In this document: positions 35,101-44,456 of the stretch, one piece after another
How the letters are laid out: each line of letters opens with the position of its first letter
Position numbering within the stretch: the first letter of the stretch is position 1
From: Muricoccus harenae
GTDB taxonomy: Bacteria > Pseudomonadota > Alphaproteobacteria > Acetobacterales > Acetobacteraceae
Reading direction: 5' to 3'
Assembly (NCBI RefSeq): GCF_009848505.1
Contig: NZ_WWDL01000004.1
Span: 1-64,000, forward strand
Length of the DNA: 64,000 nt
Program-made: the position numbers and the translations under genes
Notes under the pieces: model-generated
Database searches by the model: none
The model's input: only the letters and a program-made list of their open reading frames with translations
What the model was told of the DNA's origin: nothing

Positions 35101-35438
35101 GCGGCAACGTCGCGGGCCGCCATTGGGCCGGCCGCCCGCTTCAGGAGGCGTGAGGCGAGGGCATTGGTTGCGGGCTGGTAGGCGGCGTTATCGCCGCCGG
35201 GCCCAAATGGTGATCAGCATCACCACGACCAGGATAATCATCCCGGTCCGGTGCTCAGCAATCCAGGTGAGCGCCGGCTCGATCAGCACATGTCTTCCCC
35301 ACGGCGAAAGGCCGCCTTGATGCTGTAGGGTGCCGTGTGCGTTCCGGCAAATCCGCCGCCGCTTCGGCGCAGCGGGAGTGCTACGCCAGGGGCCGACACG
35401 GGATCAGTGGAACGCGACCGGGAATGGCCTGGGCGGGG
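35101..35438. other. Intergenic region after the hydantoinase cluster
   Basis: Holds a GCGGGC/GCCCGC hairpin (35112-35139) just after the tctC stop, lacking a T-run, and a possible 33-residue membrane peptide on the minus strand (35188-35289). Nothing else recognised. Confidence 0.4.
35188..35289 (-). CDS. Possible 33-residue single-span membrane peptide
   Basis: A GTG-start frame preceded by GGGGAAG encodes a short polar start, then the hydrophobic span GMIILVVVMLITIWA and an RRR end, as in small inner-membrane proteins with a cytoplasmic basic tail. No homologue is recognised and the length is too small for statistical support. Confidence 0.3.
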   Translation of the reverse strand: MLIEPALTWIAEHRTGMIILVVVMLITIWARRR

Positions 35439-35627
35439 TCAGTCGTCCTCGTGCTCCGCGTAGAGGATGGCCAGAAGTTCCGTCAGCATGTCGTCGGCCT
35501 GATGCAGGCCATAGGCTCGGACATGGTCGGCCAGTTCGCTGATGGCAGCAATCACATCCTCATGCGGCTGCTTCGTCCCGTGTGGGATAAGCGGCTGTCC
35601 GGGGACGGAGTGACTCCTCTCGGTCAT
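35439..35627 (-). CDS. Small hypothetical acidic protein
   Basis: 62 residues, predicted mostly helical (HEDVIAAISELADHVRAYG, DDMLTELLAILYAEHEDD) with an acidic C-terminus. The ATG at 35627 was preferred because GGAAG lies 5 nt upstream; a longer version from 35639 lacks a ribosome site. No family recognised; amphipathic helices favour a genuine small protein. Confidence 0.5.
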   Translation of the reverse strand: MTERSHSVPGQPLIPHGTKQPHEDVIAAISELADHVRAYGLHQADDMLTELLAILYAEHEDD

Positions 35628-35860
35628 GTCAGCTTCCATTGAGGGTGATCGGGCGGCGCGTGGCAGATACCAATCGAAGCCCGATCCAGGTTCAGCTTAA
35701 CCGCCCATGGTGCGGAAGGGGAGAGAAAACAACACCTCGTAGCTATCCGGTCGCGAGGTTCCCGCAACGAGCGATCCTCTGCCCATCATGACCGTTCCGT
35801 GCTAGCAACACTTAGTCGCCCGGTCCGGGTGGCGTGGCAGGGCGGCCGAGGAGCGACGCT

Positions 35861-36115
35861 TTGGAACCCATCCAGTCAGTAAACGCCGAGGATGAACTCG
35901 AGTTTGCGGTGACGGAGGCGCTGGATCGCATCCTGTCCCGCATGCCAGCCGAGTTGAGGGCCGATGCCCTGCGTTCGCTCCGCATGGAGCTTGAGCGCTG
36001 CCTGGCGGAGGCGCCCATCAACGGCCCATCCATGGATGCCATTCGGATCCGGGCTCGCTTCTCCGCGGCCCTGGCCGCCTTCGGACCGCCGGCGACGACA
36101 CCCGTAAGGGGATAG
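35861..36115 (+). CDS. Small hypothetical protein upstream of imuB
   Basis: 84 residues, helical and charged (EDELEFAVTEALDRILSRMP, LRADALRSLRMELERCLAEA). A TTG start at 35861 is preceded by GAGGAGCG at good spacing; an in-frame GTG at 35834 is possible. It occupies the place where imuA often lies but has no RecA-like motif and is only a third of that size, and it is upstream of the LexA box. Function unknown. Confidence 0.5.
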   Translation: MEPIQSVNAEDELEFAVTEALDRILSRMPAELRADALRSLRMELERCLAEAPINGPSMDAIRIRARFSAALAAFGPPATTPVRG

Positions 36116-36166
36116 GCCACCTCCGGGTCAGCCCGAGAGAACGCTTGCCATTCGGCGTGCCGGAAA

Positions 36167-36181
36167 GAACATTTAGGGAAC
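36167..36181. promoter_or_regulatory. LexA (SOS) box, alphaproteobacterial type
   Basis: GAAC-ATTTAGG-GAAC exactly matches the alphaproteobacterial LexA site GTTC-N7-GTTC read from the other strand. It lies 66 bp upstream of the chosen imuB start, so the imuB-dnaE2 operon is expected to be DNA-damage inducible. Confidence 0.85.
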
Positions 36182-36246
36182 ATGCCCCCCGATTCGGCCT
36201 CCCCCGCGCAGCCTTCGGCCTGCTCCTGCCCCGCAGGGCGCGGCAG

Positions 36247-37806
36247 ATGAGGCGCCGCTTCTGTCGCCCACCCCGGATACAATTGGGGGGCCCATCCATC
36301 CAGCCGGAGCAGGGGCGGCAGCCGGAGGAAACCCCGGCATCCCGGGAGGCTCGCATCCTTGCCCTGTACCTGCCCGGCCTGGCGACGGAGATCCTGCGCG
36401 TCCCCGGGCCTGTCCTCACTTGGCACATGGCGGGGAACCGGCGTCTGGTGGCCGCGGCGGATGCGGCGGCCATGGCGTTGGGGGTGCGGCCCGGCCAGGC
36501 CCTGGCCGATGCGCAGGCGCTGGCGCCGCAGGTGGCCGTCCATCCCGACGCACCGGATCTGGCGGCATCGCGGCTGGCGGAGCTGGCTCTCTGGGCCCTG
36601 CGCATCGCCCCGCTGGTCGCGCCCGATCCGCCGGACGGGCTGCTGGTGAACATCGCCGGCACCGCGCATCTGTCGGGCGGCGAGGCGGCCATGATGCGGC
36701 GGGCCGTGGCGGCGTTGGCTCGGCTGGGACATGCCGCCTCGGCCGCGGTGGCGGGCACTGCTGGCGCCGCCATGGCGCTGGCCCGCTACGGCACTTCCCG
36801 TTGCGTTCCGGCGGGCGGCGAGGCGGCGGCGCTGGCTGCGCTGCCCATCAATCTCCTGCGCCTGGAGACGGAGGTGACGGCCGGGCTGCGACGGATCGGC
36901 CTGCACGGGATCGGCGACGTGCTGGCCCAGCCGCGCGCTCCATTGGTCCGGCGCTTCGGGGCCGGGCTGGCTCTCGTACTGGATCGCGCCACCGGCGCCG
37001 TGTCGGAACCCTTTCGCAGCATCCGCCCCGCACCTGAGCGCAGCATCGCGCTGGATTTCGAGGAACCCCTGATCACCCGCACCGCCATCGACATGGTGGT
37101 GGAGCGGTTGCTGGCGCGGCTCTGCGCGCGACTGGCGGAGGAAGGGCAGGGGCTGCGGCGCCTCGGCCTGCGCGCGCATGGGGTGGATGGCAAGACGCAG
37201 GAGGTCGCGATCGGGCTTGGCCTCGCCAGCCGCGATCCGCGCCACCTGGCACGCCTCCTGGCCCCGAAGCTGGAGATGCTGGCGCCCGGCTTCGGCTTCG
37301 ACCGCATCATGCTGCTGGCCGAGCGGGTGGAGCCGCTGGGTGCCGCGCAATCCGGCCTGGGCGAGGCGGAGGATGAGCGGCTTGCCCTGGCGGCCTTGTT
37401 GGACCGCGTGGCGCAGCGCCTGCCGGCCTGGCGCCTGCGTCCGCGTGCGAGCCATTGGCCTGAGCGTGCGGTGGAGCGCGCCGATCCCCTGGCGCCCGTT
37501 CATCTGCCGGAGGGCTGGGCGGCGCGTCCGCGCCCGCTGCGCCTGCTGCGCCGGCCGGAGCAGCTGGAGGCCATGGCGGTGCTGCCCGATGCGCCGCCCT
37601 TCCGCATCCGCTGGCGCGGCAACTGGGTGCAACTGCGCGCGGCGGAGGGGCCGGAGCGGCTGGAGCCGGAATGGTGGCGCGACAACCCGGGCCGCCCGGT
37701 GCGCGACTACTACCGGGTGGAGATGCCGGATGGGCGCCGCCTCTGGGTCTGCCGCTCCGGCGGGCCGGGATCGGCGCGCTGGTTCCTGCACGGAATCCTG
37801 CCGTGA
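36247..37806 (+). CDS. imuB: ImuB, Y-family polymerase-like mutagenesis protein
   Basis: 519 residues. Y-family polymerase fold starting at ILALYLPGLATEI (about 38-50) without the DxD acidic catalytic pair of active Y polymerases, as expected for ImuB. It continues with the helix-hairpin region RRIGLHGIGDVLAQPR and the typical C-terminal WRDNPGRPVRDYYRVEMPDGRRLWV. It acts as the beta-clamp adaptor for the DnaE2 translesion polymerase. The ATG at 36247 was chosen because it is downstream of the LexA box; earlier in-frame starts would be upstream of the operator. Its stop overlaps the dnaE2 GTG (GTGA). No imuA is present. Confidence 0.88.
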   Translation: MRRRFCRPPRIQLGGPSIQPEQGRQPEETPASREARILALYLPGLATEILRVPGPVLTWHMAGNRRLVAAADAAAMALGVRPGQALADAQALAPQVAVHPDAPDLAASRLAELALWALRIAPLVAPDPPDGLLVNIAGTAHLSGGEAAMMRRAVAALARLGHAASAAVAGTAGAAMALARYGTSRCVPAGGEAAALAALPINLLRLETEVTAGLRRIGLHGIGDVLAQPRAPLVRRFGAGLALVLDRATGAVSEPFRSIRPAPERSIALDFEEPLITRTAIDMVVERLLARLCARLAEEGQGLRRLGLRAHGVDGKTQEVAIGLGLASRDPRHLARLLAPKLEMLAPGFGFDRIMLLAERVEPLGAAQSGLGEAEDERLALAALLDRVAQRLPAWRLRPRASHWPERAVERADPLAPVHLPEGWAARPRPLRLLRRPEQLEAMAVLPDAPPFRIRWRGNWVQLRAAEGPERLEPEWWRDNPGRPVRDYYRVEMPDGRRLWVCRSGGPGSARWFLHGILP

Positions 37807-40800
37807 GCGAGCCCGGATTCGCCGAATTGGGGGCGATGTCCAACTTCACCTTCCTGGAAGGCGCGTCGCATCCCTGGGAGCTGGTGGTGGCGGCGAAGGC
37901 GCTGGGCCATGCGGCGATCGGCATTGCCGACCGCAACTCCTTCGCCGGGCTGGTGCGCGGCATGGCGGCGAGCGAGGAGGCGGGCATCCGCTTCATCCCG
38001 GCTGCCGCGTGGCGCTGGAGGATGGGCAGGAATATCTCGTCTGGCCCACGGATCGCGCCGCCTATGCGCGGCTGGCGCGGATGCTCTCCGCGGCACGGAT
38101 GGCCGGCGAGAAGGATGAATGCCGCATCCCCCGCGATGCGCTGGTCGCCGCCGCCGAGGGGCAGGTGATGGCGATGCTGCCGCCCGATGCGCCGGCGGAG
38201 GATTTCGCGCAGCGCCTGCACCGTGACGCCGAGGCGATGCGCCGCACCCTGGCGCTGCCGATCTTCCTGGCCGCGCATCACCGCTTCGCCGGGGATGACC
38301 GGCAACGGCTGCGGGTTCTGTCCGCCATGGCCGGTTCGGCGCGGGCGGGGCTGCTGGCGGCGGGGGGAGTGCGGATGCATGCCGCGTCCCGCCGGCGGCT
38401 GGCGGATGTGGTGGCGGCGATCCGGCTGGGCGTGACGGTGGATGCGCTAGGCTTCCACGCATCCACCAATGCCGAGGCGCATCTGAAGTCCGGAGCCGAG
38501 ATGCGGCGCCTCTTCGCCGGGCATGAGGAGGCGGTGGAGGCGACGTCGTGCGTGGTGGAGGCCTGCTGCTTCAGCCTGCGCAACCTGTCCTATGAATATC
38601 CGGAGGAGATCCTGGATGAAGGGCTGAGCGCGCAGCAGACGCTGGAGCGGCGCGTGGCCGAGGCGGTGCGGGAGAAATGGCCGGGTGGGACGCCGGAGAA
38701 GGTCGCGCGCCAGATCGCCGAAGAGATGGAGCTGATCGCGCGGAAGGATTACGCCGCCTATTTCCTGACGGTGCATGAGATCGTCCGCTTCGCGCGATCG
38801 AAGGATATCCTCTGCCAGGGGCGCGGGTCGGCGGCGAATTCGGCGGTCTGCTACGTGCTGGGCATCACCTCCGTCGATCCATCCAAGCACCGCCTGCTCT
38901 TCGCGCGATTCCTGAGCGATGCGCGCGGCGAGCCGCCGGACATCGACATCGATTTCGAGCATGAGCGGCGCGAGGAGGTGATCCAGCACATCTACCAGCG
39001 CTATGGCCGTGACCGTGCCGCCCTGACGGCGACGCTGATCCGCTATCGCACGCGCAGCGCGGTGCGGGAGGTGGGCAAGGCGATGGGATTGTCGGAGGAC
39101 ATCACCGGCAGCCTCGCAAAGGCTTCCTGGCATGATGGCATGGACGGGTTGCGGGATGTCGCCCGCAGCGAGGGGCTGAACCCTGAGGCCGATCCGCGCC
39201 TGGGCATGGCCTTGGATCTGGCGGAGGAGCTTCATGGTTTCCCGCGGCACCTCGCCACCCATGTCGGCGGCTTCGTCATCACGCGTGGCAAGCTGACGGA
39301 GCTGGCCATCGTGACCAAGGCCGCAATGAAGAACCGCCACACCGTCGAGTGGGACAAGGACGACATCGGCGTTCTTCAGATGCTGAAGGTGGATGTGCTG
39401 GGGCTGGGGATGCTCTCCTGCATCCGGCGCGCCTTCGATCTGCTGCGGCGGTATGAGGGCGTGGATCACAGCCTGCAATCGGTGCCGCAGGATGAAGCCG
39501 AGACTTATGCCATGCTCGCGCGCGGGGATTCGCTCGGCGTGTTCCAGGTGGAAAGCCGGGCGCAGATGAACATGCTGCCGCGGATGCGGCCACGTGAATA
39601 CTACGATCTGGTGATCCAGGTGGCGATCGTCCGGCCAGGGCCGATTCAGGGCGATATGGTCAATCCCTATCTGCGGCGGCGGACGAACCGGGAGCCGGTG
39701 GAATACGCCAAGCCGGAGCTGAAGGAGGTGCTGGAGAAGACGCTCGGCGTGCCGCTCTTCCAGGAGCAGGCGATGGAAATGGCCATTGTCGCGGCCGGCT
39801 TCACACCGGCCCGTGCGGACGAGCTGCGCCGCTCCATGGCCTCCTTCAAGCATGACGGCAAGCTGCACCTGTTCGAGGCGGAATTCGTCGGCGGCATGAT
39901 CGCGCGCGGCTATGAGCCCGATTTCGCGAAGCGCTGCTTCAAGCAGATCGAAGGCTTCGGCGGCTATGGTTTTCCTGAAAGCCACGCGGCCTCCTTCGCG
40001 CAGCTTGTCTACATCTCTGCCCGGATCAAGTGCCACCATCCCGCGGTTTTCGCGGCAGCGCTGCTGAACAGCCAGCCCATGGGCTTCTATGCCCCTGCGC
40101 AGATCGTGCGCGACGCGCGCGAGCATGGCGTGGCGGTGCGCGCGGCCGATGTGACGGCGAGCGACTGGGATTGCACGCTGGAGAAGGAGGGAGAGGGGTG
40201 GGCGCTGCGCCTGGGGCTGCGCCTCGTCTCGGGTCTATCGTGGGAGGATGGCGAGAGGATCGTGGCGTTGCGGCCGCATGTCTCGCCTGCAGCCCTGGCG
40301 AAAGCCGGGCTCAGCCGCCAGGCGCTGGATGTTCTGGCGCGGGCCGATGCCTTCCGCGGCCTCGGCTTGGATCGCCGCCATGCCCTATGGGAGGCTGCGG
40401 CGGTAGAGCGCGCCGTCCTGCCGCCCTTGCCGCTCTTCGTCGCGGCCGAAGCAGCGCCGCGTCTTCCCGCCGAGACGCGGGGCGAGGAGACGGTGCTGGA
40501 TTACGGTGCCACCGGCCTGACGCTGCGCGCGCATCCGCTGGCCTTGCTGCGGGACCAGCTGGCGGGGCTCGGCCTGCGTGACAGCCGTGCCGTGACCGCG
40601 GCACGCCAGGGGCAGCGCATCCGCACGGCCGGGCTGGTGCTGGTGCGGCAGCGGCCGGGCACCGCCAAGGGGGTGGTCTTCTTCACGCTGGAGGATGAGT
40701 TCGGCACGGTGAACCTGGTGCTGCATGCCCAGGCCGTCGCGGCGAACCGTTCGCCCGTGGTGGCCGCGCGGCTGTTGCTGGCGGAGGGGCGGGTGGAGCG

Positions 40801-40996
40801 CCATGAGGAGGGGGCGGTGCCGATCGTGCATCTCGTCGGCCAGCGCCTGGAGGATCGTTCAGACCTGCTGGATGGGCTGCACCTGCTGGGCGGGATGCGC
40901 CTGCCGCTGGCGCGCGCGGACGAGATCGCGCGCGGCACGGACCATCGGCCCGATCCCCGCGCAGTGCGCATCCCCGGTAGCCGTGACTGGCACTAG
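37803..40996 (+). pseudogene. dnaE2: Error-prone DNA polymerase DnaE2 (ImuC) with a one-base frameshift
   Basis: C-family polymerase alpha subunit of the SOS mutasome. The GTG at 37803 starts AELGAMSNFTFLEGASHPWEL (PHP domain) and the frame is open through GIRFIP, ending at base 38000. The family continuation GCRVALEDGQEYLVWPTDRAAY is found only in the -1 frame from there to the stop at 40996, with the catalytic PDIDIDF near 38938-38958 intact. One missing G in CCCG|GCTGCC explains this. In the original frame translation ends at 38168. It is either a recent mutation, abolishing function, or a sequencing/assembly error; no slippery heptamer suggests programmed shifting. The stop shares CTAG with the convergent gene. 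Confidence 0.88.
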
Positions 40997-42699
40997 CCGG
41001 GCAGGTGGACGGGCGCCGCCCCTTCTTCCGCCCGCAGCGGAGCGGGCGCGCGGGCCTGGCTTTCGTCCTTCGCCGAGGACAGGAGCAGCGCACTGCGCCG
41101 GATCAGCCAGACCGCGCGCTCGAACTGGGCGGTGACGCGGAAGAGCAGGTTCAACCCATCCGGCGGCATCCCCGCGCTGGCGCGGGAGATGCGGCGACGC
41201 AGCCCGTCCATCATGTCCGAACGGTCTGCCGCCAGTTCCGCCAGCATGGTGGCATCGGCAGGGTCGCCGGACAGTGCGGCCTCCGCAAGCTCGCTCAACA
41301 GCAGGTGCAGCGCCTCCGCCAGAGGCGGGGCAAGGGCGCGGACCGGGTCCTCCGCCTCCCGGCACAGGGCGGCTTCCAGCCCTGCCGCCAACTCCGAAGC
41401 CGTTTCCCTCAGCGCGGTGAGAAGGCCGTTGAGGTTTTCGAGCGCCACGGCGCGCTCCAGCTCCTCGCGCGGGCAGCCGCGGGCCAGCACCTCTTGCAGG
41501 AAGGCCGCCACCGCCCGCTCCACCGCCGCGCTGGTGGATGCAAGGGCGGCGCGGGACAGTTCCGGCGGGCGGCCTTCCTCCCGCACCGGATCAAGCAGGC
41601 CGGGCAGCCGGCCCAGCAGCCGCGCCTGCTCGCGCCCGACGAGGTCCAGAGCCGTCGGCGCATTCTCCAGCGCCTGGTCATAGAGGTATTTCGGGCGGGC
41701 GAGTGCCTCCTCCCGCGTTGCGGGCGAAAGACGCTCCAGCAGCCGCGGCAGCCAGGGATAGGCGGGCAGCAGCAGCAGCGCCGGCAGGAGCTGCAGCGCC
41801 ACGAAGAGCAGACCGAGTTGGTGCGGCAGGTCGATTGCCACGAGAGGGCCGGGTGCCGCGAAGGGATCGGGCATGGCCGGCACGAGCCGCCAGACGACCA
41901 GGGGCACAGCCAGGAGCACTGCGCCCAGCGCCTTGAACAGGGCCTGGAAGGTGGCCAGCCGTCGTGCCGCGCCGTGCAGCCCGCCCGCGAGCAGCATCAC
42001 GGACAGGCCCGAGCCGAGTGACGCCCCGCACACCGCCATCCCGGCCTGCCCGCCATCGAGCACCCCGACATCCGAGAGCGCGATGGCGAGGATGGTCACG
42101 GTGGTGGAAGATTGCGCGATCAGGCTCAAGCCGATGCCCACCGCAAAGGGCGGCAGCAAGGCGTGGTCGGCCAAGGCCATCACATCCTGCACGACTGAGG
42201 CGTCACGCAGCGGCGCGGCGCCGGATTTCAGGATGGCCAGCCCGAGAAAGAGCAGGCCGAGCTGGAAGAGGGGCCCCAGCATCGGCTTCCAGCGCCCGCC
42301 GCCATCCCGCCCAAAGGCCAGCGCGCAACCGGTGCAACCGAGCAGCCACAGCGCCACCAGCTGCAGGTCCAGCGCCGCCGCCAGCACCAGCACCACCGTG
42401 CCGAGATTGCACCAGGCCACGACGGGCAGGGCGCGTTGCAGCGGCATCACCCCCGCCTGCACCATGGAGGCCGCGACGAAGGTGACGGCATTGGAGGATT
42501 GCGTCAGGGCGCCGAGCGCCATGCCCGTCAGCGCCGCGCTGATCCCGCCCCGCGTGGCACGGGCCACGGCCAGGCGGAGGCGCCGCCCGGCCAGCTGCTG
42601 AAGCTGCGCGCCCAGGCCACGCACCCCGGCGAGGAAGAGCCCGAGCCCGCCGAGGAGGGAGGCGATGAGGTCCAATGCAGTCTTCCGGCCCTGTTGCAC
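40993..42699 (-). CDS. Na/Pi cotransporter family protein with PhoU-like C-terminal domain
   Basis: 568 residues. Two inverted membrane repeats each carry a QSS motif (GALTQSSNAVTFVAAS near 64-79 and LIAQSSTTVTILAIAL near 192-207), the signature of sodium-dependent phosphate transporters of the NptA/PNaS family. After about residue 340 a helical PhoU-like cytoplasmic domain follows. It probably imports phosphate, or a related anion, with sodium. The stop codon is the CTAG palindrome shared with dnaE2 on the other strand. Confidence 0.9.
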   Translation of the reverse strand: MQQGRKTALDLIASLLGGLGLFLAGVRGLGAQLQQLAGRRLRLAVARATRGGISAALTGMALGALTQSSNAVTFVAASMVQAGVMPLQRALPVVAWCNLGTVVLVLAAALDLQLVALWLLGCTGCALAFGRDGGGRWKPMLGPLFQLGLLFLGLAILKSGAAPLRDASVVQDVMALADHALLPPFAVGIGLSLIAQSSTTVTILAIALSDVGVLDGGQAGMAVCGASLGSGLSVMLLAGGLHGAARRLATFQALFKALGAVLLAVPLVVWRLVPAMPDPFAAPGPLVAIDLPHQLGLLFVALQLLPALLLLPAYPWLPRLLERLSPATREEALARPKYLYDQALENAPTALDLVGREQARLLGRLPGLLDPVREEGRPPELSRAALASTSAAVERAVAAFLQEVLARGCPREELERAVALENLNGLLTALRETASELAAGLEAALCREAEDPVRALAPPLAEALHLLLSELAEAALSGDPADATMLAELAADRSDMMDGLRRRISRASAGMPPDGLNLLFRVTAQFERAVWLIRRSALLLSSAKDESQARAPAPLRAEEGAAPVHLPG

Positions 42700-42790
42700 G
42701 ACGCTGCCGCGGCGGCCGGACGGGTCCGCGGCGGGCTCCCATCATGCGGGAGACGCCGCCGCGCCGCAGCCGGGCCGCGGATGCTGTCAC

Positions 42791-42833
42791 AAAAAAATCA
42801 AGAAGTGGCCAGGGCTTGGAAGGTCCTGGCCAC
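42791..42833 (-). terminator. Rho-independent terminator of the tail-fibre module
   Basis: On the minus strand GTGGCCAGG (42833-42825) pairs perfectly with CCTGGCCAC (42813-42805) around an 11-base loop, followed by TTCTTGATTTTTTT. It lies immediately after the last gene of the phage-like module. Confidence 0.85.
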
Positions 42834-42840
42834 CGCCCGA

Positions 42841-43215
42841 TCAGCTGGGGTTCACCACCAGGCTTTCCGCGGCCACCGTCACCGTGCCCGCGCCCGTCAT
42901 CGCGACGGCGCCGTTGAGCGGCGAGACGAGCAGCGGGTTGCCACCCGAGGCCGCGTCATACAGCCCCACATGCGTCAGCGTGCCGGCCGATGCCGCGAAG
43001 ACGAAGCGCAGCGCCTCGGCGTTGCGCTGCGGACCGGTGCCGGTGAAGGTCACGCGCTGGCGGGCATAGCCGTTGCCGGCCGGCTCCCCGGTGAGGCCCG
43101 CCGCCGCGGTTCCGCCGGTGCCGAGCGCCGCATAGACGGTGGTGGGAAGGCTCGGGGCCCGGGCGCAGACGGCGCAGGCCAGCAGGTTGCGGGCGTAGTC
43201 GGTCAGGTCGGACAT
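42841..43215 (-). CDS. Phage tail-fibre-like small protein
   Basis: 124 residues with the layout of short phage tail-fibre proteins: an N-terminal helix (DYARNLLACAV), then YAALGTGGTAAAGLTGEPAGNGYARQRV, then THVGLYDAASGGNPLL. Such proteins occur at the distal end of tail modules. No enzymatic function. Last of four minus-strand phage-like genes; a strong terminator follows within 8 bp of its stop. Confidence 0.72.
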   Translation of the reverse strand: MSDLTDYARNLLACAVCARAPSLPTTVYAALGTGGTAAAGLTGEPAGNGYARQRVTFTGTGPQRNAEALRFVFAASAGTLTHVGLYDAASGGNPLLVSPLNGAVAMTGAGTVTVAAESLVVNPS

Positions 43216-43229
43216 GAGAAGGCTCCCGT

Positions 43230-44456
43230 CTAGCTGAGGGTGGTGAGCGCCTGCAGGGCGGTGCCCGGCAGGCGTGTGGGGTGGAGGTCGAGCGGGCCGA
43301 TCTCGCCAAAGGCTGCGCGCCCGAGCCCGGCCGCCGCATGGCCGACCAGCAGGCGCGCCAGCCCTGCCGGCGGGGCCGCGGCCGACTGGACCGCGCCACC
43401 CGCCATGCAGAGCGCGACGCCGCTCGGATCCCAGGCCAGAGCCGCGCGGAAGGGTGTGCCCGGGCTCATGGTGCCGCCCGCCAGCACCGCAGCCGTGACG
43501 CCGCCGGAGACGAGCGCCGCCTCCACCGCCGCGCCGCCGGCCGCGTTGCGCAGGATGACGCGGTTGCCGTCACCGCCATCGTCGAGCTGCAGGAGGCCCT
43601 GCTCCGTTCCCGATGCGGCTGCCTGCGGCAGTATGAAGGTGCCGATGAGGGTTCCGCGCGGCTGGGCGGCGGCGGGCAGGGCATAGGCCGGCACATCCGC
43701 CGCGCGCGTGCTGACGGCCATCGTGCCGGCGGGCGGCAGGATAGGGCTGGAGGCGAAGGCGCCGAGCTCAAGCTGCGGTACGGCCAGGCGGAAGGTCATG
43801 TCCACCGGCTGGCCGGTCGCCAGGCTGATCCGGAGGCGCCCGGTTGAATTCCCGGTGGATGCGATGGACCATGACGCCGAAACCCGGCAATTCCGGAGCG
43901 CCGTGCCGGTGGGAATGCCGACATTCATGTTGGTCACGAATGCCGGGGCGAAGTGGTTGACGCCGTTGGTGCTGCCGCCCGTCACCCTGATGAACAGGCT
44001 GTAGGTCCAGATCTGGCCTTCCGCGATGGGGGTCGTGCCGCCGCCATGGTTGAGCTGATAGATGCTTGCGGTCGGCGTTCCGAAGATTCGAAGTTCAACA
44101 TAGGGGAGTCCATCCTCCGCGCCCGTGCCGACCACCTCTGTGGAGAGCCCGGCATCCCCGGCGACGCTTCCACCGGTCGGCAGCTGGCCGCCGGCGCCCA
44201 CAAGGCCGGGAACCGCGCCCTCGCTGCGCGGGTTGGTGAACTGGTTCGTGCGCGCGCCCTCGACGATAAGGCGCCGGGCCGTGCCGCCGAAGCGGGGTGC
44301 ATCCGCGCCGGCCTGCTGCCAGCTGGTGCCGGTGGCGCCCAGGACCAGCGCGGCAGAGGCGCGGGCAAAGCCGAGCGACGGCAGGAGTCCGCCCCGGGAG
44401 ATCAACCGGAGCGGACCGCCGCCGAGCGCATGGATGGCCAGGGTGGTGCCGATCAT
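43230..44456 (-). CDS. Phage-like structural protein with lectin-type beta-sandwich
   Basis: 408 residues, beta-rich. RLIVEGARTNQFTNPRSE near residue 65 is a recurrent phrase in phage tail/adhesin proteins. The C-terminal half (about 240-400: GTLIGTFILPQ, LLQLDDGGDGNRVILRN, PFRAALAWDPSGVALCMAGG) resembles a concanavalin/LamG-like sugar-binding sandwich. Receptor or polysaccharide binding is plausible. Its ATG overlaps the stop of the tailspike gene (TGATG arrangement). Confidence 0.65.
   Translation of the reverse strand: MIGTTLAIHALGGGPLRLISRGGLLPSLGFARASAALVLGATGTSWQQAGADAPRFGGTARRLIVEGARTNQFTNPRSEGAVPGLVGAGGQLPTGGSVAGDAGLSTEVVGTGAEDGLPYVELRIFGTPTASIYQLNHGGGTTPIAEGQIWTYSLFIRVTGGSTNGVNHFAPAFVTNMNVGIPTGTALRNCRVSASWSIASTGNSTGRLRISLATGQPVDMTFRLAVPQLELGAFASSPILPPAGTMAVSTRAADVPAYALPAAAQPRGTLIGTFILPQAAASGTEQGLLQLDDGGDGNRVILRNAAGGAAVEAALVSGGVTAAVLAGGTMSPGTPFRAALAWDPSGVALCMAGGAVQSAAAPPAGLARLLVGHAAAGLGRAAFGEIGPLDLHPTRLPGTALQALTTLS

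Noticed and set aside
35112-35139. Hairpin GCGGGC/GCCCGC after the tctC stop as an intrinsic terminator.
   Set aside because: No T-run follows and inner pairing is poor; left as unclassified structure.
37990-38010. Programmed -1 frameshifting in dnaE2.
   Set aside because: No X-XXY-YYZ slippery heptamer at the junction and no such mechanism known for DnaE2; a lost G is simpler.
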